Positions 13,401-25,400 of a stretch of 64,000 nucleotides of DNA are shown here, piece by piece (positions within the stretch are counted from its first letter, which is position 1; every line of letters begins with the position of its first letter). The translations under genes were made by a program, and so were the position numbers. The stretch is taken from the NCBI GenBank assembly GCA_023053575.1, contig JAKZAP010000021.1, positions 7,619,212 through 7,683,211 of the forward strand. The letters run 5' to 3'. Under the pieces are notes generated by a model. That model was not told the DNA's origin. It saw only the letters and a list, made by a program, of their open reading frames with translations, and searched no databases. The DNA comes from Branchinecta lynchi. Taxonomy: Eukaryota > Arthropoda > Branchiopoda > Anostraca > Branchinectidae.

Positions 13401-16400
13401 GTGCGGATTCAGATAAAAATAAAATAACGAAAGATAAAATGTGCGTGTTAAAAGTGTACATGTACAAATCTGTGCTTATTTACAATTCTGAGCTCTGTGT
13501 ATATTTACAATTTACCATCCGTCTGGGAAAGCGCAGAAGCTTTCACCCAGAAAACGGCCCACTCGAAAAATCCATTATACGTTTGACCACTTTAGATAAA
13601 ATCTTCCACAAAACTGAAGATTTTGTTGGAAGGAACCATCATTCAAAACAAACCTGATCACTTGCTATACCCCTTGTTATCGCGTTATTCTCGACTTCGA
13701 AGCAGCCGAATCTTCATGTCAAACACCCTCTATCTGATAAGCGACTGCTGACTATGTGTGTATATGAGGGGGAGGGGGGGGGGTAGCTGGAGCTTGTTTT
13801 GAATGTCTCTTTTCATCTGGGAAGTATAGAAATTAGACTACCGACTTACTATCTGATCGGCACACAATCTCGTAAGGGCAAGAGGCTATATATATATATA
13901 TATAACACTTTTTATTTCAGCGTAAGCCATATAAACAACACACAAAAATTAAAATATAACAAGCGAGTACAAACTATCTACATCATGGTGGCTCAGGGTC
14001 GAGCAGATGACTCCATATCGGAAGATTGAAGAATAGTGGGTTTGCAGCGAATTCCACTAAATCATTCCGCGACTCTATTAGACGACAAAAAAACGATGTT
14101 TTCAACTTCCTCTCAATTTCAATAAATGTGCAACAATGGTTCGACACAAACGCTTGGCTGATGCTAGCTCGGAATTGTAGCTTTGCTAACCGACGGAAAA
14201 CACGCTTATAACAAGCTTCTAGGTTCAAACGTGATCTTTTCGTATGGTTATACACCAGGGGTAACGCGAAAAATGAGTAGCAGTACGTCCTAAACAAATG
14301 CACTTTAACAACAAGATTCACGTCATTAAATTTCCAAATTAGGACGTTCCCCCGCTTACATAGGCTATGGGTAAGTTCTAAAATATGGGAATCATCCCGC
14401 ATCTTATTACTAATCCAAAAACCTAAATACTTAAAAACTCTGAAACGTAATCCAATGTACGCATAGAAAGCACCACTGGAAGGCGGGGAAGATCACATCC
14501 GCTAGGAAGCAGAGCCATTGCTACGGTCTTTTTAACATTGAAAATGATATCAAAACTATTTGCATAATGATCACAAACAGCAAGAAGACGGTTCAGTCCA
14601 TGTACCGAAGGCGAGAGAATTACCAGGTCGTCAGCAAAGAAAATATGGTTAAAGCACTTGCCACCGATGAAACACCCAATATCAACAATTTTCAGCGGTT
14701 CGGACAGACGGTCAACATAAACGGCATACAACAAAGGAGATAAAACCCCACCCTGGCGTAAACCATTCACCAGTGAAAATGAAGAACTAGAAGCGTCCCC
14801 CACTTCACAAAAAACTTCTGATTCCTAAACCAAAAAGCTAGTAAACGATTATACTGTGCAGGAATACCTCTTCTAGCTAAAATTTCAAGAATTTTACTGT
14901 GATTCACACGGTCGAATGCCTTCGTTGAATCTACAAAGCAAACAAACACTGGCGTAGAATAAAACCAAAAATATTCCACAACGAATTTAAATACAAAAAT
15001 CGCAAAATCTACACCATGAGAAGCTTTAAAACCAAACTGGTAATCACTTGTTCTAAGGCTATCCTTCAGTTTAGAAAGGATACACTTTTCCAACACCTTA
15101 GACAGAATAGTGGCAAGAGCAATTGGTCTGTAACTATCCGACAAAGCAACATCACACCCTCGACCCTTAGGTATAGGTACAATAGACACAGCCATCAGTG
15201 AATCCGGTACACAGCCATGCCGAATAAACGCGTTAAATAACAGAGCCAAGATTCCAAACTGCTCTGTCGATGCATACTTAAGATGTCTAGCAGATATACC
15301 ATCTACTCCTCCGGCTTTCCCAACATCCAGCTCCCTTACCAATTTCTCGACTTCACATCCAAGAATAGGGTTTAGGGATTCCGAAGCAGAAAGGGTACTC
15401 GTCCAAGAGCAATCACTGGGCACCAAATTAAAAAGTGAAGAATACTTTTCCCGCCATAATTCTGCAATATCACCATCACCGACAACACCATCTACAGTTT
15501 GAGAAACACCACACCTTCTAGGAACAAAAGACATCCCTTACTCCATTCCAAAAGTCCCTTACACCAGTAGAAGAAAGGAAGGAAAAAGCTAAAGCTTCCG
15601 CCCTCAGGGTACGCTCATTATGCCTGCACCATTTAAGCTTAGTCTTAAAATTCGACCGGGCACGTCCCATAGCATCCGCAATAACTCCGGATACTGGTCT
15701 ACTAGCTCTAATCCAATTATGGAACGCATTTCTAGACCATCGGTACAAATCAGCAAGATGTCTATTCCACCCAGGAATCTCGACATGACTCCTCCTCTTA
15801 GAGCGAGCTCCTGTTAGCGGTATTGATATCCTCGCAGCAACAATAAGGGCACTAATAAATTGCACATAAATATCAAAAATCACCGACTTATGATTAGCAT
15901 CATTGCAGCAAGACTCAGTGCAAATAAGCGCGTCATTTTGCAAATTTAACTTACTTAGTCCATCCTTTGTAGAAACCAAATAATTCAGAAGGTCCTCGGG
16001 ACTAGCAGACTGCCAATCACACTTCGGGCCCACGAGAGGGCATTCTCTGCTGCTAACAGGACTAAATATCACTGCGTCAACGTTTAACCTAAACATAAGT
16101 GGTAAATGATCGGGTCCCATACCATAATCAATCCGGAAACCATCTAATAGTTGGTAACAAGACTGAGAAGCCAGCACGTGATCCAACCAAGATGTCGAGC
16201 CCAAATGAGCCTCGCTCACATACGTGAAAGAATCAGAAGGTAAAGAAATAACGTCGCGAATCGAAAGATTATACGAATCCGCGAAATCTTTTAGATACTT
16301 AAAATACCCAGGATTCGGACTAGCAGGACACGCATTCGCATTCCAATCACCAACAATAATAATGTCATTATAGTCAAGGCATTCGGCGAAAACACCTAGT

Positions 16401-19400
16401 CTATTCAGACACTCTAGGAATTCTGGTTCGTGCTCCGCACTAAACGTCGGCATGTATACATTAACAAAAAGAAATAGCCTAGACATACTAGAAAACTGCC
16501 AACCAATCATCCGATCATCCTTAAGGTCAACGTATTTAGCATGGACACCAAGACTCTTCCTCCATAAAACAGCCACACCTCCAAATGGTCTCCCTATCAG
16601 GATTTCGTTATCCTTCACTGGAGAAGCTCCGTTACCACAGAAATCCGGATGTAGTGACTGTAATGTAACTAAGTCACGTTCCTGCAGCCAAATTTCTTGA
16701 AGGAATAGAACATCGCACTGAGCTAGTAAATCTCTAATAACATGCAGATTTGATCTTAAAGATCGATAATTATATGTAATGCATCTAATCGGTGGCATTA
16801 GGGTCACTCTGAGGGGCCGCCCTATATCGTAAAGGGTATATCTTGTTCAACAGGGTATACTTACCATTCGATGATAGCCGAGCCGTGTCCGTCCAGAAAA
16901 GCATCGAACCTAACAGCATCCCCGAAGGGCATAGTGACTAGAACAGCAATGAGGGTCTGTATAATTTCTGAGCAGACAAGGAATCCCATCTGTTGTTGAA
17001 GGCATTCGAAACAGTGGGAGAAGAAGAGGACGATTTTGCTGAGTACACCTAAAAGGGTAAAGAAATTATTCCACTCGAAACCTTAAAGCGGAACTGAAGG
17101 CCTCAACTTTCCTTTACTTTTCAGTGCCTAGTGCCAGTTGTGCCCGGTCTCGACTTTCCTGGCACGTCGTCCCCTTGCTGGGTCATTCCATTACATCCTT
17201 AAAGGACCCCTCGCATTATTTACTCTTCAACTTACTGTATTTCATAATATTTGAATACTTTAAACTAGGCTATGCTTTCAACAAATAACCCACGGTTTTG
17301 GCTGTTTTAAGTCTTTTACGAGACCCGTTGACTTGTAGCGGAAACAGGGACACAATTTATATAATCGTTTTTTCTGATGGAAAAACTTCTCGCAGACAAC
17401 CGTCGACAGCGTGATACACATCGGAGGTAGCAAAACACGGCTAGTGAGAAAATCAGCGTGGTTTTGTTAGAGGAGTTAGAATGTACCGTACGAAATTGGG
17501 GTCTCCGGGTTTAGAATATGGAGTGATTATGGAAGTAGGATGCGTTGGTATTATAGGTAAGACAGGTCCTTTAAGTATTTTCGCAGTCGTATCCGAAAGG
17601 ATAAAAGTGCAATTGAAGGCGAGCATTCCCTTCATTTTTCAATACCTCTTGCCAGTGCAGCCTTGATTTTCCTCACACAGCCTTGCTTTTTGCTGAATAA
17701 TTCAACTCGATTGTCCCACTGGATTATTTCGCAATGAACTCTATTTTTAGGGTAGTCTCTGTGCCTACTTGTGCGAAGACCTGATCTCACAAACCCATCA
17801 GTGAGTACGTCCTGTGGTATTCAGTCGCAAGAGCTGGATATAGGTAAGCAATCCTGTTGCGTACTTTCCAAAGTGTTGCAAGACAGCAGGGCTAAGGGTA
17901 GCAAATTTATCTTTTCTTTGATGGTTTCGAATTCAAACAAAGCATCACTACGTCCATTACAGGAAATAGCTTGCAAGCCCAGCCCTTAAAAATTCGAAAA
18001 AATTTAATAAATGTTTTCAAATCAAAAAATTTTAAATAAAAATTTAAACAGTTCCTTAAAGAGATAGAGAGAGATAGGTTTATCTAACAACATCGCAGCT
18101 GACAGCTAATTTGCGTTGCTTCACTATACTAAATAACAAACTAACAAAACAAGACCAAAGGTTTCGATGGGATCCCAAAAATTCAATATCTGATCCAGAC
18201 AACTGGATCTTGTATTAGCGAGATCCAGTCTTCGCCAGACTCCTTGAACATTTTTACAATTAAAATTCAGAAACAGAATTAAGGCCAAATAGCTAATCAC
18301 CTGAGAAAACCAAGTTCAGATTTGGATTCAGCATGTGTGTTTACCCCTATAAGTCATATCTGTTTTGACGAAAACTTCCTGCCACTTCTGCCAATTTCCC
18401 GGTACCGGCGGAAATCAGGGTATCTTCTTTCCCCAGTAATGAACATCTAATCAACTTCAAATAGAAATTTAGCTTATAACAAATTTTCCGATTCCAGCCG
18501 GATTCCGGTCGAACTATATGTCCGGGTAAAATATGATTGTCATACAGGGACTCAGCATCTCTTCTTACCCCTAAATCGCTTATCTAATCAACTAGAAATA
18601 AAACTTTGACTTCCAACAGATTTCCGGTTTTGGCCGGATTCCGGACGAACTACATGTCCGGGTAGAAAATTGTTTTCACATAAGTGTTCAGCATGTCTTC
18701 TTGCCCTAAATCGAACATCTAATCAACTCCAAATAAAACTTTTAATTTTGACAAACTTTCCGGTTTGGGCCGGATTCCGGTCGAAATACTTGTCGGTCGA
18801 GAAAATAGTTTTCACCATCGTCTTCAGCATGTCTTCCTACCTCTAAATCAAACATCTAATCAACTTCAAATAAAACTTTTACTTTCAACAAACTTTCCGG
18901 TTTGGGCCGGATTCCGGGCGAAATACTTGTCCGTCTTGAAAATAGTTTTCACCATCGTCTTCAGCATGCCTTCCTACCCCTAAATCGAACATCTAATCAA
19001 TTTCAAATAAAACTTTTACTTTCAACAAACTTTCCGGTTTGGGACGGATTCCGGGCGAAATACTTGTCCGTCGAGAAAATAATTATCACCATCGTCTTCA
19101 GCATGTCTTCCTACCTCTAAATCAAACATCTAATCAACTTCAAATAAAACTTTTACTTTCAACAAACTTTCCGGTTTTGGCCGGCTTCCGGGCGAACTAC
19201 TTGTCCGATGACAAAATAGTTTTCACCATCGTGTTCAGCATGTCTTCTTACCCCATAATCGACTATCACATGAGCTGTTTCAAAATATTTTGTTTGTCCC
19301 TTAATTTGAATCCCCTCCCCCACCCCTAAACGTAGAGCTACAAAGCCCATCTACGAACTTGACTGGTCCGACGACCCAACGAACCCTCACACCAAGTTTC

Positions 19401-22400
19401 ATCAAAATATCTCGTTCCCTTCGAGAGTTATCTTGCTTACAGACGGACGGACGGACAACTTTTGCAATGTCATAGGTATCCCTCCACTTACGTTTTGGGA
19501 TCCCAAAAAAACGAAGAAAATATCACTCGGCTAGTTTATCTGATAACATAGCTTACTCTTGTGTAACTAATATTTGAAATCATGAATCTTTTTTACTCCG
19601 TCGAGGAAGACTCGTAACTCCTAACGTAACGCAGCATCTCCACGTCCATCGGTTTTAGTTAACATAAGGTCTACATCCAGTTTCGAATCGAATTCATCCC
19701 CTCCATCCATGTTATTACCAATATGCAAAATTCTCCACTTCCTACCCCTTGGTACAAAAACAGACACGTGATTGCACGTTATAAAAGCTTAAGAATATAT
19801 CGCCCTCGCAGATTCCCTCGCCCTTCTGCTTTAGTGAATTTTGGAGCGTGTTCCACCCTTGTAACAATTAACTATTAGTTCTTATTTCCGTTCCATCCTC
19901 ACGAAAAGTTACTACGCTGACCGTTCCAACCTTCTTGAAATAGTAACTAACAGTAACTATATGTTTACCATGATCTCGGTAGCGTGATTGGCTGGATTAC
20001 CCAGTGGAATGATATTTTGGCAAAAATAGAAAAAGTAGTTCCAGCCTTGACGCCCAGAAGCCAAAATTCATGACGTCATGCGTATAGTAACTACGGTAAG
20101 TAGGATGGAACACACTCTTGGTGTCGGTTTCGTTTTTTATTCTTTTCATTGTTTGTACTCGGCTATTCTGTATTTTTCACCGGGTCATAAAAATAAATAA
20201 ACAAAATAAAACTAAAAGGCTTGAAAGTGGAAGCTTGCTTGCAAAAATCATTAATCAATTCCAATCTTTAAAGTCGCTTAATAGGACCATTTACATTTTC
20301 TCCAACGATCATGACAATCGTGGTCCTAAAACACCGCACAAATTATTTTCTTTCTACCATCCAACCAAGGTGTGTGCCACTATCTCAAGGTGTGCAATCA
20401 CGGCATAGGGAGAGTAAATAACGCGCGAAGAGCTTCTCGATGGGACAGCTTCTGATCCCCCAACATTCTATCTGTAAATTATTTCTGGGCAACTCTTGTC
20501 AGCAGTGAGCACGTGTGCTAGCTGTCCATAGAGACTACAGCCTTCCGACAAAAACGGATATAACTACATCATTATCGAAAGAAAAGAAAAGCAAATAATT
20601 TAACACAGTGACTTTCGACTTTGAGACTGAGGTTGCGTTCCAGAACTTAACTGACTGTTAACACTGTTAAGAAAAAGTTAACGTTTTTCGTTCCAGGTTT
20701 CTGATTTCGAAACTTAAGCTCGGCCTACCAACGATTTCGGTTCCAGAGCTCAACGATTCTTAACGTTTGGTAATAGTTTATTTGGTAATCGTTTATTTGT
20801 GACGATGGTTGGTGAGCGTCGTTGGAAAAAGTGTAGAATTGGGTAAAGTTAACGATCGTTAGAGCTGCAGTTAGCTCCACCCCGAAATAAAGTTGACCAT
20901 TGTTAACACTTGTCAGGTCTCTGGAACGCGACCTGAATCATCTATGTTCGGTAATACCGTGAACCTGTCACTTCTTGGAATTGTTTTGAATACTTTTTCT
21001 GAATTTTACAATTAAAGTAAAAAGTTTAATGGCAAGCGTAACTTGTAACTAGTGTAACTAGAAATAAGCTTCGCATCCTATTGGCTGTTTTTCACACTTT
21101 CGACTGCCTGGTTTCCTAATACTCTTGATGATTAACTTTCTTTGCCGATGCAAAACCACCGTGTACCTACCGGAAGAGCCGGAAGCGGCACCACAGCTGT
21201 CCCCAGCGATCGCCGTGATTGACTGACATAGGATTTGAGTTGTTGTGTTTGAGCCGTTAGTGAGACCCTTTCTCGTTCTTCCTGAGGATCTTCACTGGCG
21301 TGTTTTGGACTTAGTCATAGAGTATTAGTAACTCTCTCTAATAATAAAGTGTCAGGTATGGTTCAAAATTCAAATCCACTAAGCGCACGTGGAGTGGCCG
21401 CACTTACCAAGATCCACAGAAGCAGTTGAATACGCCATCGCTAATACTTTCGCATCGTTAATAAAACCGTTGATAACATCGAAAACTCGAACTTTTACTG
21501 GTGTACCCTCATTGGCTATGCTGACGATCAGCTCGCCGAGAAGATGCAAGGTAACCTCAGTGACCTTTTTTCCTGGAAATAAAAGACGAATGACATTGGT
21601 GTTTTTCCACGTTCCCAAGTTTTCAAGCATTCAAAATGATGTCTGGAACGGACTCAAAATAATGGACTTCAAATATCACTACAACATAAAAATAAAAGGG
21701 AAGACGTATTGACTGCACTGAGCTTGTCCAAGTTAAAGGCAGCGGCATTTCAACATTTTTCGAGCCATTAACTGATCTTACGGCAGGAATAGTGAAGAAA
21801 AGTTCTTCTTAGAGACAAGTCATGTTTTTAAGGAATCTACCAAACTAGCAGGAGCATGCCAGACCTGATTCGAGAACCATTGTTAACATATCTAGCCCAT
21901 ATCTAAAATAAATATTCTTCAGCCCAAGCTGACCGCAGATCATGTCTGATAGTGTGATTATAGGTTTGTTTCCTTCCCCCAAGTTGAACCAGAGGATTGA
22001 CAGCCTGACGAGGACCCTTGCCAAGAAGGGCCGAAATATCGCTGATGAAGAATCATAGCTGACGTATCCGTTGTAAACATTGTTTGAATAAATGTTTCAA
22101 AGTCAGATTGGGCTCAAAGAATATCTTTAAAGGACACCTGAACAATGAAACCATACTTAAACACACTATGAAGAATGCATTTACAGACATGGCCACGGAG
22201 AGCATTCTTCTCCTGAGCGTGACATTTTCAAAATAGGGATGTTCGTTTCTGGAGGTTTGCACATGCAGACTCCAAGACAAAAAGCACAATTCATTCAAAT
22301 CTTGTACAGCGCTAGCCGGATCGTATTGGAATTTATTATACGTTTGGGCTTAACTGGTTCAAAAATATTCTAGAAGAAGGGTTGATTGGAGAATTTGTTC

Positions 22401-25400
22401 ATTTCTAAAATTGTTCGGTACTGAAACAAGGACAGCAAACAATGGAGCAATGGAGCAAAAATCATAGCTTGGAAACACTATTTCGTATTTGGATTGGGTT
22501 TTCTGCAGGCAATGTTAAGGGGAGTCACACAGATAGGGATGATACTTGGTACTCTTCATTCAGGTGTCCTTTAAAGCTCAGTTTGTATTAGATAACTGGG
22601 TCCCTTCTACAAAATATTGCAGTCCTCTACTCACACAAAGCAAGACGGAAAACCGTTAGCCGGAACGCTCTCACCTCACTACTTTCTTATCATTTTTTTT
22701 TCATCTATATTTGTTTCATTATTTTAATAGCCTATAATTTATATTTTTTGTAACGATAAAAGCCATTTTATAAGTAGTGAATAATGTTGTAGTGTTTTGC
22801 GAATTCTGATCACAAGCCCTCTGTAGCTCAAACGGTTAGAGCGCCTGCCTTGTAAGCTGAGGGTCCTGGGTTCAAATCCCGGCTCAGGAGCATCTCTGCC
22901 TTTCAGTTCACTACTTATAAAATGTTTTCATCTCAACGGCGTCTTCCCCATTAAAAATTATATGATTGGTTTTATGGTTTACCACCGCAATGTGGGTCCT
23001 GTCTGGCTCCGGCAATGCAGTCCTAGACTTCTAAATTAAATTCGAAAAACTGTTTCTGGTTTATTGGTCGCGGTACAAGTCCCTTCTGTAAAGGGCCATC
23101 TGTAGTGAGAGGAACACATGCCCTCTCTAAGATCAAACCGATCTTCCCCTCGAATAGAACCCAAGTCTAAGAAAGTCCTTTGAATCATTATTCGGTTGAA
23201 AAGATTATCACCAAGTGCCTTCTGTTATCACAAGCATTCTATTCTTACACTGCTTATGGCCTTACTCGCGAAGCGCCAGTATTTCCGACTTCGCTCAGAG
23301 CATATAAAGACTACTATCCATATATTAATTGGAGTCAGTCTTGAGTAGTCCTCAGACGTAAGTCAGTGGACTAGGAGCAGTGAACCAGTGTATGCACTAC
23401 ATGTATTGAGTAAGTTGAAACTATTATTAAACCTATACTCGCACTATAGTTTGTTTGACTTTATCCCGCCTTAGGAGATAGACCCCACGAGCCTCCCCCA
23501 CGCTACCGATTATACATTACCGGACTGAGTCCGAAGGTCCATCTTCCTTCACCCCCCGTATTGCACATCTATGTATCATGATAAAAGCCAATTACCCTAA
23601 GGCTTCGACATTATAACTATTAATTGGTTGATTGGTACAAAAATTCAATCATCAATTCAGTATGGCGGCTGCTTGACAAAAACCCTTCCTAACGAAGTCG
23701 GAAATACCGGCTGATCACATTTCAGATGACTCAGTCAGTATTGATGTTGTCCTTCGACTTTTAGTGTTGATGTGTGATAGTTGTTCGTTTGTTTTTTCTT
23801 TACAATGGTTTAGGCTAGAATTGTATTAATAATTTTTACAAACCCATCAGAATTAGTGAAGCGCCGTTTTTTATGCCACTGGCATGTCTGATGCTTTTAA
23901 GAAACACCAGGTTTATTTATATTTGCCATTAAAATTGTACCTTACCTTACCTTATTCAGTACAGTAAAAACAAAGCCGATTCACTATCAGCGACTATTCT
24001 TGGAATGCATATAGGTAACTATTCTTTGACCCCAAGCTGACTTTGAAACATTTATTCAAACAATGTTTACAACGGATACGTCAGCTACGATTCTTCACCA
24101 GAGATATTTCGGCCCTTCTTGGCAAGGGTCCTCGTCAGGCTGTCAATTCTCTGGTTCAACTTCGGGGAAGGAAAAAAACCCTTGCCAAGAAGGACCGAAA
24201 TATTGCTGATGAAGAATCGTAGCTGACGTATCGGTTGTAAACATTGTTTGAATAAATGCATATAGGCTACTGTTTCTCACTAGGGGGGGGGGGGGAGAGA
24301 AAAAAAGGCTCACCTCGTTTTAGCAACTCCGCGTTCGTTTCTACCCCTGGCGTCCGTGCAAACGCGATGAAATCCTGGCAGACGTACTGAATAAGCGCTC
24401 CGAGTCTCTGACCCCTCTCCTCCATTCTTTGCTCTTTTGCTGGGACGTTATGCCAGGGAAGGATGAGTATGTTGAAAAGACTTCGGGTGACAAGAATGTA
24501 TGACTAAAACAGCAATAGTACAGTAGAGGTATGCTGATGTGAACGTCTGCTAACAGTGAACGATCGCCGAAGACAAAACTAAAACCCAAACCAAGCATTT
24601 TTCCTATAAATACTAGTAATAATCACTCACGCTTTTGTCACTTTTTGAATATTTTGCTAATTCACCATTCACCTATGAAAGTGACTGAGCTGACACCTCT
24701 GTTTTGTCTTTTACAATTTGAAAAGTTTGCCGGGAGGAACGCACCTTCAATGGAGAAGATGGCGGTCCGAACCGTCAGATGCCTTCAAAAGAGGAAGAAC
24801 CTTTTTAATAAATTCAAAATCAAAGAAAGTTAATTGATTTCTGCTTCAAGTTTGTCCCAGGATAACCCTGAAATAGTTGGCTGTTAACTGATATCAAGTT
24901 TGTTATTTTCTTTTCCATTTTACTTTTTTATATGCAAGTAAGAAAGCCAAGGTAATGGAACAGTTAAAAAAGTGTTAACTCTACTATAATTACAACTGTC
25001 GTAATTTAGGTAGCTATTCCTCCCATTCTTGTTTCGTTTATGTCAATGCACTCGTTACAATCTTTTAGACTATTTCTACGTCTACTCGGGAAACAGTCTA
25101 CTATAGGCTCAGAAAATACAAAACATTATCCACCGCTTCCTGCTAACTCTGAGTCATTGTCAAAAGTTGCATAACAGATAACACAGAAAACAGAAAAACA
25201 AGTGAAAACACTTAGGATGTTATCTGTGATGATTTGACAAACGTTATACATTAAAGGACCTGTCTTACCTATAATAATAACGCAACCTACTTCCATAATC
25301 ACTCCGTATATTTCTAAACCCAGAGAACCCCTCACTTGCCATGTTTTGCTACCTTCGATGTGTGTCACGCTGTCGACGGTTGTCTCCGAGAAAATTTTCC

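Larger units (their letters stand above)
13886..16812 (-). mobile_element. Broken LINE with endonuclease and reverse transcriptase
   Basis: About 2.9 kb, oriented like XPO6. Order: AP-endonuclease, reverse transcriptase, C-terminal region, 3' end at a TATA microsatellite (13889-13905). At least three frame changes (near 15525, 14785 and 14410) make it non-functional. Its 5' end stops about 50 bases from the exon 12 donor. Confidence 0.85.

Noticed and set aside
18765..19329. Series of similar ORFs beginning MGRIP
   Set aside because: They are frames of the 137-bp tandem unit offset by one period each; no independent coding evidence.
23200..23540. Possible solo LTR (TATAAA-like and late AATAAA-like signals)
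   Set aside because: No TG...CA ends with a 4-6 bp duplication found; inverted AGTATTTCCGACTTCG / CGAAGTCGGAAATACC sequences point instead to a TIR-type element.
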